From the NCBI GenBank assembly GCA_010015805.1, contig ML978121.1, positions 3,782,001 to 3,846,000 on the forward strand: DNA of 64,000 nucleotides. The letters run 5' to 3'. The position numbers and the translations under genes are program-made. The stretch is from Rhizodiscina lignyota. Lineage: Eukaryota; Ascomycota; Dothideomycetes; Aulographales; Rhizodiscinaceae. Positions within the stretch are counted from its first letter, which is position 1; each line of letters opens with the position of its first letter. Of the stretch, positions 42,601 to 57,600 are shown piece by piece. The notes beneath the pieces are model-generated. The model worked only from the letters and a program-made list of their open reading frames with translations, was not told where the DNA came from and made no database searches.

Positions 42601-45600
42601 GGCCCTTCAATCATCATTAGTTCTCTGCCTGGCATGGCTGGTCTAATCGGAATACTGACGATCAGTATCGAACATCGATACGCTCTCCTCGGTATGGCGT
42701 GGATGCAGAATGTCCTTGGTGCCCCGCTCGTACTCAGCTGGACTGTTCCTGGCTTGAATATTGCCGGCCATACGAAGAGGTCTTTCGTGATTGGCGTCTA
42801 CTTTGCGTATGTAGAGACATTGTCTCTAGTATGAGGGAAGGAAATATTGACTGACGCATCTTCTAGTCTGTTCTGTGCTGGGGACATTGCCAGCCCTCAC
42901 CTCTTCCTGCCCTCTGAGGCGCCACGTTATCGGACCGCCATCATAGGGCTGCTTGGCACTTATGCTGCACTCATCGTACTCCAAGTAGTTTATACCGGAT
43001 GGTGTTGGATTGAGAATAAGAGGAGAGATAAGCTGGGGTTGCATGGAGAGATGGAAGAAGAGCTGCTTGAAGGCTTTGACGATTTGACTGACAAGCAAAA
43101 CAAGCATTTCAGATATCAAATCTGAAGACGGGGTTATGCTTAAGAGAATATTCGATGAAATGATGACTGGTATAAGAAGCGTCTCATTGCCAGTAGATGC
43201 CGGTTGCTACTCGATGTTCTTCAGTAAACCTCCGGTCAAACAGGTTTAGGTCAGGAGAGCAACTCAGTCCAAATTCTCGTGCAATTGTAGGTACTATAGA
43301 GCTTATCACGTGATCGAGGATGCGACGGGAACGGCGCGGCTTTTGAACAGCATCGTTTCTGTAATCCAGCCACAAACAAAGTACACAAAGTGTGAAAAGT
43401 TTCCTGTTACCATATAAGCTCTAGAGAATGTAGAGTTGAGTTTTCAGAGATGGTCTTGGTCCTTCTGCATTCCCCTACTCCTGAGCCTTGCCAGCTCGAT
43501 CTTTCAGTCAGGAGGTGCGAAGGAAGACAGAGCCTACATCAACTCTTTCAGTTCGACATGGTTCGGTAATTTCAAAACGAACTCGGAGTTCTCCATAAGA
43601 TACAAATAAATGAGGCATATGGCTGCATAAAACCACCCACTTTCATCAACACTCTGAGACCTTGATCTGTTCGCCAGGAGCCACTGTTCACGGTTCGAAC
43701 GTCACCATCTTCCCAAACCATCTCATTCTGAAGACTGAACGATCATCTCCGTCCGACAAGGAAGCATTCATGTCAAAGTTGGGCCTTCTCCGCGGTCCAA
43801 ATAAGAACTGGTAAGTGCGCCCCGCATCCACCAATAAACGTGCACGATAAAGCTGCTTGCGTGATCGGCAACCAAAAAAATCGTACCCGAGAAAGAACGA
43901 CCATTTCCGATGCACTTCTTATTGCCATCTCAATCTCACCATCATGTATTTGCAGCATCTATCCTCTCCTCACTCATATTCCTCTACTCGAGATCGAGAT
44001 CGCATCCTCTTTGTGCTACCTCTGAGGGACGGCGGATGAAAGAGACCCGATCTGCCCCCACCAAGGAGACTCTTCACTGACTGACGCCTGCATCGTGTTT
44101 GAATGAATAATCTGGAACCTCAATCATGAGCCCTGCACTTCTCACAGCCGTTGAATCAACAGGCCATGTACACCTCATCGTAGGGTCGAATCCTCTCGCA
44201 GGAGCACGCTGCGCAAAGTCCATCGAAGTTGGTGCGAGGCCAAAGCTCCTCGCGCCTGCAGACTCCGATCTTCCCTATACATTGGCAAAGAGAATAGAAG
44301 ATGGCCAAGTAGAATGGGTCAAGCGAGACTTCAACGACGAAGATCTCACGACTTTGGGCCGGGAGGAGGTGGATCATGTCGCTGATGCTGTTTTTGTGAC
44401 GCTGGGTGGCGATCATACCTTGAGTAAGCTATTGTCTCAATCGATGGTATTGTTATTGAGGTATTGACAATACAATCAGGCTCTCGTATATCCCAGCTCT
44501 GCCGCCACCTCCGAATTCCCGTGAACGTAAGCGATGCTCCCTCCCTGTGCACCTTTACACTTCTCTCCACGCATACCGCTGGCCCGCTGCAGATCGGTGT
44601 AACAACTTCTGGCAAAGGGTGCCATCTATCGAGTCGTATAAGGCGAGAAATTGTGTCAAGTCTCCCACCAGATCTTGGTGCAGCGGTGGAACGCCTGGGA
44701 ACATTGAGGAGACGGATATGGGAGGAGGACCGTGCGAAGGAGGTGGGCGTGAACGGAGATCGAGGTACAGAGGCAGTTGAAGATGAGGATGCTGGGCAAA
44801 CGAGCCAGTTCAACAGACTTGTTCGACCTGAAGATTTTGAAGTGGCAAAGACGCGCCGCATGCGATGGCTCCAGCAGATCTGCGAGTACTGGCCGCTCCG
44901 ACGGTTGGCGTCCATAACCGATGCAGACGTGGATGCTGTGTTGGAAGCATATAGCACCAGGAGTTCATCCAACACCTCTGTTGAACCAGCTCTTCCACCA
45001 TCACTTGCTTCCTCAACCCCAGAATATCCGAAACTGAAAGGCAGGATCATCCTCGCCGGATCCGGCCCTGGGCATCCCTCCCTTCTCACCCTCGCAACCC
45101 TTCGTGCCATCCAGACCGCCGACCTCATCCTGGCAGACAAACTCGTCCCTGCGCCCATCCTGCAACTCATCCCGCGCCGCACAACGGTCCACATCGCGCG
45201 CAAGTTCCCCGGCAATGCCGACGCCGCTCAAGATGAACTTCTCTCCCTTGGCTTCACAGGTCTGCAAGCTGGCCAGACGGTCTTACGCCTGAAACAAGGC
45301 GATCCATTCCTGTATGGTCGCGGAGCAGAGGAGGTGAGCTGGTTTCGCGAGAGAGGGTATGAGAGCGTTGTGCTGCCGGGGGTGACGAGTGCGTTGAGCG
45401 GGCCGCTGTTTTGTGGGATTCCGGTGACGCATCGTGCTGTGAGTGGGGAGGTGTTGGTCTGTACGGGGACAGGGAGGAAGGGTGCAGCACCAGTGCCGCC
45501 GTCGTATCGCGAGGGACGGACGGTTGTGTGGTTGATGGCGCTGCATCGCGTCGAGGCGCTGGTTGAGTCGCTCGTGAGCGGACCGAAAGCTGAAGCCGCA

Positions 45601-48600
45601 AAAGGTGAAGATGCAACGAAAGAAGGAAGTAATGATTCCGCCGACATCGCGGAGGACGAGAAAGGGCATGGCGACGCTGTGAACGGCGAGAAGAACAGTT
45701 GCGCGAATGGGATAAACAACGAGAGAGAGAAAGAGAAAGGAGATTCAGAACGCGTACGACGCGCTCAATCCCACTTAGAGCGATTCAAATGCTGGCCTCG
45801 AAGCACGCCGTGCGCGGTTATCGAGCGCGCTTCCTGTCCTGACCAGCGCGTAATCCGCACGACGCTTGAGCATGTCGCGCATGCTGTAGAAGAGTGTGGT
45901 AGTCGGCCACCGGGTTTGCTGGTAGCGGGCAAAGCGTGTGAAGTGCTGCATGCTCCCGAGCAGGGCAAGTTGTGGACGGTTGAGGAAGGGCTGGGAGCAT
46001 TTGGAGAATGGGCAAATGAAACTGCCAGTGGAGCTTGGGGAATGGGAGTCGGGTTGAGCTCGGAGACGATTGAAGGGCGCAAGAGTTGAGTTGTAGTGGT
46101 CTGCTCGCGGTGCTCCGCCGTGTGAAGCGGAGGGCGTCGCCACGTGCAAAAGACGAAATGGTGCACACAAGAGACGGCACAGGAGACTGTTTCTGGGCGC
46201 TATCACAGCAAGAGGAGACGATTGAATCAAGAGCCGAGTGAATTGTGCTAAAGCTACTCGTCTGTTATGGTAACAGCTGGAAGACGCTGTCCGCTCGTCG
46301 TCGTCGCTGGACTGAACGAGGATTTCACTGCAGCCAATGGAGGGTGGCCTCGCGTGTTCCTGCTCTGCGGCCGTGGTCATGCGCTGTCCACGAGGGCCGC
46401 ACGCCGAAGCTTGAGTGACGCGATGCCTCATTTCCCCGTCGCTCCTTCCTCACGTCGTCCTGCTCGGACCCACAATTCCGCGACGACCCCTGTCAGTACT
46501 TAAATGCTCCCTTCACTCTTCCACTTTCCTTCCTCTTCTTCACCTTCTCACCCACTCTCTCCGCCATTTGGCTTCCGTTGCACCGCATCGCGAATTCATT
46601 TGCGCGCTTCGTCCTTTGCTCTCTCGCGACAGGCGCCGACCTGCTCGCAATCGTCTGCAGCACTTTCGCACTCAAAGTAAGTGCCTCTTCACCAAATTCA
46701 CTCATCCGGCGCTTTGCGCTTCAACACTAACTCAAGTCGCAGTCGCTCCGCCGCGCTTCACGCGGTGCAACTGTCAAGCTCGTCACCTCGCAACTCTTGC
46801 TATCGCGAGTCTTGCGCAATGGCTGATCAACGTTGGGTTGACGACCCCTTCACCACGCCTGACCGCGGCACGGTGCTTATGCCTGGTTTGGCTCGGGGCA
46901 ACACTCCTGGAGATGGAGGCTCGCCGGAGACGCCTCTTCCTGGTCTTGGAGTTGAGATTCCACGTACGTTCCATCTTTTCTTCTTCCCTTCACCATGCTT
47001 TCGACGCTTTGGCCTTATCGTTGCCCTACTTTATCTTTCCGCCACACGTCCGAATTTCAGTTTTTGCGACCATCGCACATTTCAAGTGAAGTGTCGTCCA
47101 ATTTGTGCCAAGACCCTAACCCTAATCAACACCCCCAACCCCAACCCCTACCAAATTTCGCCAAGACTCGTTTGGACATTTGATCGATCCTTTTCATCCC
47201 ACCTCATCATCACTACATTCTTCTTCCATCTCTATCATCTTTGGCCTTGAATATACCATTGTCTACCACATGGTTTGCTCTAACTCTTGTTCCAGTCGAG
47301 TCCCCCAAAGGTGGATTCCCGCGCTCCGCCGATGATGACACGAAGAGTTGTTTCGATCCCTGTAAGTCCCGGTCCTTCTTAACTCCCGAGCTATCTGTTC
47401 CTACGCTAAACACAGTACGCCTTCGTAGCCTCTTCTCCCCTGCTTCCCCCCGAGGAACTCCCCAAGGGCCTGAGGTTCCGCCGTACTCTGAGTCTGCGAT
47501 CGGTAACTCCCGAAGCAGGTGAGTCCCTTATCTTCCTCGTCCGTCCTAATCATTCCTGCTAATAGCAAAATGCAGACCTCTGCTCTTCAGCTTCTTCAGA
47601 TCACATTCAAGATTCTTCTGTACGTTCTGATGGCTACCATTCCGATAAGGATTCTTTTACGTCAGATGCAGCAAAAACGGGTGAAAATGGCTCCGGATCG
47701 GGCCCTCCCAACCCTCCGTCATCGGACGAGGCAGACGCTGAGGAAAATGCTGGCATGGAAGATGACGATACAGAAATGGTTGATCAAGTGGCCCAAGCAT
47801 TTGTCGAGGAGTTGACCCAGGAGCGAGCTCAAAACGATGAAGACGTGGGAATCACTCCACAGAATGCTCAATCAGTCCTGTCGGCAAAAGCCTGTCTCTT
47901 TGTTGCCAAGTAAGTTGGATCGAACTGTATGATGCTGATCGTACTGACAATGGCAGTCTCCCCAAATATGCTTCCGATGCTGAGTTGCACAATGCTCTGG
48001 CTCTGCTCTTCGAAAGCTTCGGACAATGCTGGATTAAGGTCCATCGACGCAATGAGATCCCATGTGCTTTTGTTCAGTATAGGGTAATCCGCCATCATCT
48101 TCTATCGACCAATGTCCAGTACTGACATGAATATCAGGACGAACAAATCGCTGAGTTCGCTCTGCGCGCTGCTCGAGGAGCCGTGGTCATCGGTCGTCCG
48201 TGCCGCACCGAGTTTGCACGTGCTCCCCGTGAGTTGCTTCCATACCGAATGTATTGGGGGTTCCAGTGCTAACAGTCGACCAAGGCTCTCTCTACGTCAC
48301 TCGTCGTGATGGCCAAGTTCCTAGCCAGGAAGAAATCATGGAGCTCCTCTCGCCATACGGGGCTGTCCAGGAGGTTGTCATGCCAACCCCAACCGACCTC
48401 GAGAACAACAACCTTCCACCTGGTGGATGGGGCAGATTCGAGATCTACGGCAACTGCAGGGATGCCATTCACGTAAGCCATTGCTCTATCGACACGACTG
48501 TACGACTTTGCTAACATTTTCACAGGAGCTCAGGGACAACGACACTTACCATGTACGCCTGTTGAGGGAGCCTGGAAACACGTGGCGCCCAAAGCCGAGC

Positions 48601-51600
48601 CTCTTCGTCAATGTAGGACTTCACAAGTGCATGCAGGCCAACACCAGTGAGATTCAGAACATTCATCTCCGGTTTCTCCCGCCAGAGTTGGCCGAAGCGG
48701 ACCTTCGCGAGAAGTTCAATGGATATGGAACGATCCTTAATGTCACCATGTTCCAATCACACAAGCGGACTGATCTTCTTGAAGGTGTCATTTCTTACAG
48801 CCACTTCAGGGAAGCTGAACTTGCTGTCAACAACGAGGTCTGTTCTTCTGCAGCTCCAAGTCATAACCTTGTAAATCACTGACAAAGAGCAGGACAATCT
48901 CCACATTCGACAAGGCAGGAGCCTTCATCGGGTCAGCGTGTTCTATCATTTCCACAATGAAGATGTTCAAGGTACCTGGTATCATGGCCAGCCCGTTCCG
49001 GCTCCTCTCAACTTTCAACCCTTCTGGGTTCGTGGTAATCCGATCATCGGTGGCGTTGCACTGCAGCCTGCTTATGCTGGAATGCCTGGCGCCCTCCCTT
49101 ATGTCGTTGGGGATCCCACCAACGCGCAGAACGCGACGTTCATTCAACAGCCGGCCCCCAACGCATACACCATGCCTGTCATCATGCCGCAAACCCCTTT
49201 CGTCCAGGAGCCCGTTCAGGGGCCAGTTCATGATCCCAAGGCCACGGATATGGCAAACTTCGTCTATGTCGATAGCCCCGCGACAAGAACCATGCGTCCG
49301 CGTGGAACCAAGGGCGGTAACCACAAGAGTAGAGCCAACCAACGTCGCATGGCATGGCAAGCTCATGGCTATGAGGATTCGCCTGCTCCCCAGTATCACG
49401 GCGACCAGGGTCCCTTCTACTACTATCCCGATGGCCGGTACGACAATCCGTTCAAGGCAAAGCACCCCGATGGCGGCAGAGGGGAGAACATCTTCAGTGA
49501 CAGGAATCCCAATGGCCGTCAGGAGCGTGATCAGTATCGTCTTGGTGGCGTCATGAGCGGCCGAGTTCAGAAGACTCCATCGCCTCACACTAACCCTCGT
49601 GACCCGCGCTCCACCATGCAGCAAATGCAGCGATTCTTGTAAATGCAGCCTCGGGCATACCTTACGATCATGATCCCCCAACAACACCGACGGTACTTCT
49701 TTAAGGATTCTTCTTCAACCGGCTAAACTTCTTTCTGATAGTCGCACGACGCGCGACTGTCGACAATTGTCTTTCGATTCGCCTGCGGACTGATGTCCTG
49801 TTCTCCCCATACGACATGCACCTGGATTTGTTCACTTTCGATTCACCTTCGGACTACTGACGTCCTATTCTCTCATACGACATGCACCTGGATTTTTTCA
49901 CCCGTTTAATACGATGCCCCTGACGATTTTCTTGTTCTTCCCCTTGCGATTCGTTTCATGTGTCCAATCTTCCGAATCATGTGTCGAGCAGCTAGCCGTG
50001 CGATCACATCTCTGTCTTGGATCATTTCATGATCTTACCCTCTACCCTCTCGCTTCTCCGGCTTGAGGGCATCGGTATAAGACTAGCACGTGCTGCCCAC
50101 ATGATTCCACTTTCTCGGCGCAAGTATCTCTTATGCGCCAATGCGCATGCATGTACATAAAGGTCGGTCTACTGCTACCGTTAAGTGATGAGAAGATATG
50201 CCGTGGGGTGAGCCACTTGCGTCTTGTAGTCATGTAGCTAGGCTTGCTGGGTGCTTGCAAAGAATTAAACATTCCATACATACTAGTGTCTTGACTGGGG
50301 CTGCTGTGACTCGGTTGAGTGTGTGACGTCGTCTGTGATGATATTTAAATCTCGGATACCTTACGGAAGCGGAGCGTTTGAGGGTCCGAAGAAGTCGCTT
50401 GCTGTCGCTCGACTCTCGAGTTTCAGTACATATGTGACTAACAAACTACGCCCTTCCTTTCTCAGAGGCTCACCCCAGCCAGGTCAGGTCACGTGAGCCT
50501 CTGAGACAGTACTGAGATTGGGCCCACACATGTTAAATTGTTTATCACACAACAGCGCATATCCTCAACGAGTGCTCAATCTTCGATTCAACAGAGCAGC
50601 TGCAAATCCACGAATTCACTCGTTTCACAATGATTCTTTTCCTTGAAAACGTCGCTCTAGCGATACGGAAGGCTCTGGCTTGCAAGCAAACCGCCCCGGC
50701 ACAGCTGCGCCACTCAGGCGACCGCCACAGTGGCCGCGCTCGATCTGTAGCTACAGCCTCCACGCCAAGTCCCCAGTCCCGGCCTCAATCGTCAGTCACA
50801 CTTGTGTGAGACCACGCAAGCCTTCAGAATACGTGCCGGATCAGCGCACCCGGATACCACCCGTCAGCAACCGATCACGGCACTATGAGAAAAGGTGCGA
50901 AGCACCCAAATGGGTGGCAAAATAGATGAGTCGTGGCTGCGATAAGTCGAATTGCGAGGATATCCTCCTCAGTTGATGATATGAATTATGCATACTGAAG
51001 GTACGTGTCATGAATAATGCGGTATGGTGAATATATATCTGATCGACTTTTCAGCTCTCGCTCCTGCGGAAGAACAAAACTTGTTCTTACTACAGCCGTT
51101 CAGTTAATCGGGCTCTCGATGGCTGGCTTGGGTGCTCGCTGGCTGGCTCGGATGCTTGCTGGCTCGCTTTGGTGCTTCCCTCCTGAGAAGCATCATGAAG
51201 TCTTTGAGCTCTGCCGAAGCATTACTATGAATCAGGGTCTGTCTGCTTAGCCGGCGAACAATATATATATAGGACTTCGTGGTGGGCAAGCAGCGCAAGA
51301 AACCCAATCGAAAGAAGGTCGGCAAGAATCTTATTGGCGCCCTGGAGGAGAAGAAGGTCCGGTTAAGAATATCTGGAATGCGATGGCTACGAAGGAGCTA
51401 GTTTCCGGCGAGCGAACGAGACCTGTAACGGCATCCTTTTCCCGTGATAATGAGAAGCAAATCTTCTAAGACACGCTAGGCAAGCTTCTCCCTAACAATC
51501 TCGAATATAAACTTACTAATATATAGAAATTGCTTACAAGTGCTAAAGGCAACTGTGATGGAGTGGCTCTATGAGCTGTTCGCTCGCTGGGACCTAGCTC

Positions 51601-54600
51601 CGTCGAACGCACAAACAGCCCTTCGGAGATGAGCGAGCGAGGCTTGGAGAGCGAGAGTTGAGAGCGTTTTGTGGGGATCCTTGATAGCGTCAAACGGCGA
51701 AGCGTGCTCAGAAGCGAACAACATATAGACTTAGAACAAGAAGAACAAACGAGGAAGAGTGACAAACGCCGTTGGAGAGTGTCGCGTGAGCAGTCAGAAC
51801 TAAGAAATCCGTGATCTCGCAGACTTCCTCATCAGGCAGGACCCTCTCGGCGAGAAAACCTCCTGTCCCCTTTGGGCCTGCCGCACTGCTGCACCACAAG
51901 CCTTCTTCCACCTAGCAGATCGCAGAACTTCAAAGCACCGCCCTTGCAAATCAACCTGCCACAATGCAGACTCTCCCAGACGCGCGACAGCAGAGCTACG
52001 AGGAAATCTACGGCCCGCCAGAGAACTTCCTCGAAGTCGAAGTACGTCTGTGACTCCCCACCAAGGTGCCCCGCAGCAAGAAACTTTCTCTCACCATGCT
52101 ATCTCCAACGCCTTCCTCTTCCAAACAGTCCCAGCAGAGTATCTAAAGTCTCGCTAATCCTGCTCCCATCAGGTCAAGAACCCTCAAACCCACGGCACGG
52201 GCCGCCACATGTACACCGACTACGAGATCATCTGCCGCACCAACATCCCCGCGTTCAAGCTAAAGTCCTCCTCCGTCCGGCGGCGCTACAGCGACTTCGA
52301 GTACTTTCGCGATATCCTCGAGCGCGAGTCAGCGCGTGTAACCATCCCGCCGCTACCGGGGAAGGTGTTCACGAATCGCTTCAGCGACGATGTGATCGAG
52401 CACAGGCGCGAGGGTTTGCAGAGATTCTTGCAGATTGTGGTGGGACATCCGTTGTTGCAGACGGGGAGTAAGGTTATGGCGAGCTTTGTGCAGGATCCGA
52501 ATTGGGATCGGGGTGCATGGTGAGATTGTTTGCCGTCGGCCGATGATGAGAGGGATATAGGTATAGTGGCAGGAAAGAGGTCTAGTACATGGATGGGCTT
52601 TTGAGAGGTGTTATTGCGGGTTCCTCGGGCTTAGCAAAGGCGTTCCGGACAATTTGATACGGTCTTTGAATGTTCCGTATGATTTCCATTTCCTGATTGG
52701 AAGTTCTCCTGGTCATTTTATTCCGTAGACTTGAGTTCTCCATATCTGCCGTACGTCAGATCCAATCGATATGTCTATGCTATCTCCCACAGTTAGATTC
52801 CATTCATTCAGAGGGCTTACGGCGCAGTCTCACACGTTCGAAGAGCATCCATGCAAGTATCAACAGAATCCACGGACCATTCATAACCACGCCGTGCACG
52901 GACTTCCAGAAACATCACCACTTCCAGATTTGGTTACACGTAAAGTTGCTAATAAGTCACTTCACTGCTATATATTAAACGCTCCGGACGAAAGAGCATA
53001 GTTTTGGATATACCCGGGGTCTCTCTACTCCTCTATGGCTAACTTATGGAATTCGTCTATCATAATCAAGAGGTCTATCGAGGTTTCAGAGTGGGTGGGC
53101 ACATATCAAGACCGCAACTCAAGTACTTTCAGAGCATGATTCACTGCGACCTCTACATCTCCCCTCAATCTTGCTATGACCGCCTTCTTCCCTAAGACTT
53201 CCTCCATGCCGTCAATGTCCTCGAGCTTCTTGTAGACTATATTCACGTTAGCAAGCGGTTCAACGGAAGCTGAAAGACAGAAGCGCTGGCAAGAGACTCA
53301 CAGCCTTCCGCGCGATCAAGATACAGCCCAGCTTTCCACAGCAGCGATGCCTCCTTCTGCGCGTTACTACTCTCGGCAGCCTTCTCCCCACCCAGCAATC
53401 CCATGTGCGCATCAGCCTGTGTGTTGTACAGCCGCGCGATGAGCATGAAATCGCCGCCCTCCAGAGCCTGCTGACAAGTCAGTGCCATCATTCTCCGCAG
53501 CGTCAATTCCACAGCCCTTCAGTGGGCACGTACCTGCGGGATAATAGCATCCAAGAGGCCGACGGCCGCCTGATACTCCTCCACATTGACCAAGACGTTG
53601 CAGATTACACCCACAGCATCCCACAACCCTGGAACAATACCCGCCTTTTGCGCCAGACTCGCGGCCCGCAGCGCGATTGAGAATCCTCGTTCGCCAAAGT
53701 CAGATTGCGCGAACAGTCGCGCCTTGGAAATGGCGAGTTGAACGCTCTGGTACACATCAGTGCCCGCGGCTTCCGTGTCCTTCTTAATATCTTCGATGCG
53801 CGTGAGTGCGGTAGTGTAGTCGCCGGTTTGAAGGGCGTGTTGGAAGCTGAGGAGGTCGAGCTCAAAGGCGATGTCAGGGTCGGCGAGGGGAGCGGATTTG
53901 AGGTGCATGAGTGCGTAGGAGGCGGCGGAAGAGTCGGACCGGTGGAGATGGCGCATGAGTTTGACCAGGCCTGTGCAAACCATGGCTTGTTGCTGTAGGC
54001 GGAGGGTTTGGGAGAATTGGTTGGAGGGGTCTGAGAGGAGGGTTATGGCTGTGTCATAGCGGCCGGACATGGCGAGCTGTATTGTGTGAGCAAGATGGCT
54101 TGCTTAGAGGTCTCGAAAGGCTTACGTGAAAGGCCTTTCGACTTTTAGCGCGGAGAACATCTTCTTGAGGCGTCAAACTACTATAGCAGTCGAGCAGTGT
54201 GTCGCAGTACGACGTGGAGTTCGCGTGGATCCCTAAACAGCGTCAGAAACGATTTGGTAGTTCATGTGGATCTCTACTCACCGAGTCGAGCAAATACAGA
54301 TGATTGCATGAGCAACTGCGCGCCTGTATTGCTGTTTATACTGTGCTGCGCATTGAGATGTGAAGATTGATAAATATGCTCCAGAACTCGTGAGACAGGT
54401 TCGCCCTGGATACGACATCAGCAATATCCAAAATGCTTGTCCAAAGCCTTTTTGGTACCTGTGAAAGCCCAAGTCTTGCTTCGCTCAGCATTGCCGAACT
54501 CGTCAACGTCCACATCTTCATGTCCCTCGCTTTGCTCTTGAGGAAGAGCAAACCATCTCTCTCAGAGCCAAGCACTCCCGAGTATCCCGCAGCTTTCATC

Positions 54601-57600
54601 TCCAGTGGATACGCCTTGCTAAGATGGTTTAGCCAATTCAAACTGAAGTTGAGGCATGAGATGTCTTGGTTCTCGCGCGCCGTTGAGACTGCCTCGTTCA
54701 TTGCGGCAACGGCTTCGGAGAAGCATCCAAAATCAGCATGCAGGATTGCCATGTGGAGTAACGCATATTGATAGTGTGTCTTGTCACGGGTCTGGCTCTG
54801 GAGGGTGTAGTCAAAGTATCGGTGGAGATTGTCGAATGATGAGACGTAATCACCAGCGCGCCAGGCATCGAAGAACCTTTGTCAAATTAGCGAAGTGGGC
54901 AGGAAACTGGCTGGCATGCATTACCTGACAAAATGAATTAGGCTTGGAGTTGTCGGACTTAGTTCAAGCATAGATCGTAGCTGGTCATTCATCTCTTTCG
55001 GCATTCGAGTTCCAAGCTCTACCCAATGTCAGTGAGGCCACGGCCAGGTTTTGACATAGCTTACTTTGGAGACGTTCTACTTGAAACTCAAGGATCCGTT
55101 CGATGTCATTCGCACTAATCATACTCTCCATCTTATCAAAGCTCTTCGAACTTTCATATGCGATGCCCAAGAGTTCGTTGTTCGGTTCCAAGTCGAGCTC
55201 CTGAAGCACCCGATCGAAACTGTGAGAGGCCTGGTTCCGGGATTGCCTCTCCCATGCGGCCTGAGTAGGCTCTTTGAATGCAGTAAAGGCCAACCATAGC
55301 TTCAATGCATCTGAAAATTGGAGACGCGTGAACTCCAGTCTGACACGCCGGACGAAGACGCCGAAAGGAGACGTCCGAGACAGCGCAACGTGATGCAAGT
55401 TCTGTGCAATTGAATTGCGTTCATCTGCGTCTGGGACTTCGGTTATCTTGTTGAACAGGCTGTCGGAATCTTGGATAAATGTGTGTAAGGCGTCCAAGCT
55501 GTCTATCTCCCAAAGCTTCTTGATGAACAGATCGTGAATGGTCCTGCCTGGGATACTCGAAGCTCGAGTGACGGCTTCACATTGAAAATCGGCAGCAGAA
55601 GTTAGTGATGGATTTGCTTCCTCAGTTCCACTGGCGAATGGATCTTCGATTGGGCTACCGGATAGGGCCGATACAACGAAGGAGAGGAACGGGATGACGG
55701 TTTCTGCTGGTACGACAGAGTCGCAATACAGATGGACAAAAGAGAGAATCGCGATCTTCGAGGGCGTGAGGTATCGGGACATATTGACGATTGCTGGTCC
55801 TACCCAAGATACGGTAAGCCGCTATAAAAGCTTGTGTCGCCTTGTCGAATGAGTTGAGTGAATGCTTTTAGGGCAATATGGTTAATCGAACAGCGGTGCC
55901 GGTACCCTTGGACCACCTCTTCATGCCAGTCATTTCGATCCTTTGTTCAATTCTTAGCTAAAGAGACGAAGGCATTGTTGTACGGGGTTATTTAACTTGC
56001 GTACAAGCGCAAAGTGTGGAAACAAAAGTTGAAATATTGCGATATGGACTTCGTTGGCGCCTACTTGTCCCGAAATGGAAATTGACAAAAACGCGTCTTC
56101 ACGTGAGCTCGTGATTTTTTTAATTTCATATCACTTTTCGGATATTGGAGGAATTGAACTGTCATTCACGGCATTCGATGCAATGGGAAGTCAGAATATC
56201 ACCAATTGTTCCACAATTATGCCGTATTTACAAGGCCGTACCTATCATATCACAGCACATCTATTGCGAAACATGCGTACTTTGGCTCGAGTCCCTCAGT
56301 GTCTCTGCAGTCTCTTGACTTATACCCAATCTCTCCGCTCGTTCTCTCTCCCGAGCGGCGTCTTCAATCTGCTTGTTCGTCGCCCATACGCCACTAATGC
56401 ACAATTCGTACGGGCCAGGCATTCTATCTGTCGAGCTGATGCCCACGCTCGTGACCTTTTGCCTCAGCAACTCTGATTGAGGCTCCACCACAATGCCATG
56501 ATTTGTCCGAACAAAGTCATTTAGTCCGATGAGAATGGTCTCCCACTCTCCAGGCTTCTGCGCATACAGGCGGTGCTGATGGAGATCAGTGGGAACAATC
56601 GACTCCGTCTGTAGATTCACAAAGTATTTCCTTCCGTCTGATTTCACGCGCAGGGCCAGGTAGGTATACGCATCGAGGTCCCAGACTGATTTGCCAAATA
56701 TCGAGAAGCCTCTGTCGAGAGTTCGCCACCCAGCATATCCCGTTCGTTGTATCTCTGGCCTATCAGTGGGCAGTTGTGTAGATATTGAACCGTGCCACCG
56801 CGCGTGAGATGGCTCGTCTTCTGTAGCTTCGATGTAGTCCATGTTTACGGCAGAGAAGCCTCCAATGTCCATGTCGGACATCTGTTTGCACATCTTAACG
56901 GAGTCGGGCTCGGTGAAGCTTATGAGTGGGAATGGTCTCTTCGGTCGATCGAACGCCTCCATTCGAAGGGCTATGAGGAGACTTATCAGTTTGAGCACAT
57001 CCTAAATGCTAGAATGAACACGAACCTATTCCAGCTCCTCGTCTGAATTCATCGAGACTTCTCTTCCAGAACCCTGGGACGAGTAGCGGAGGAGTGCACC
57101 GCATGTTTGCGGAGAGAACTTTCAGCACACAATTGTGACGGTAGTACAGTGAATGGGATCAATCATTCTTTGAGAGCATAAAGCGACATCGGAGAAAGAG
57201 TTAACTTGCAACAAACGTGAATATGTATTTAGTTACCCACGCAGCTGCGAACTTTCATCACGCGTCAATGCCAAGCTCTGCAACGTGAAATTTCAGGACC
57301 ATCTTCGCCTTTGCTCCACCTTTATACAACACAATCGCAAGCTATATATACCAGCCAGTTCGTTTGCAGCAGTCAGCGACATATCCTCCACTCATAATCT
57401 TGCAGCCAAAATCTCCAGAAACACCTCCATCAACTTCCACACGCCACAGCTTGAACGCTCCTCGGCCTAAGCCCGTTCACATTTGCAAGCCGAACTCTCC
57501 TCCTCAAACCGTTCATGACCGCTTCTTCGTTCCCATCAGCGACTAGACAAACACTGCTACAAGACGCCGTCAAGCCGGGCTCACTCGGTGGGCTGCAGGA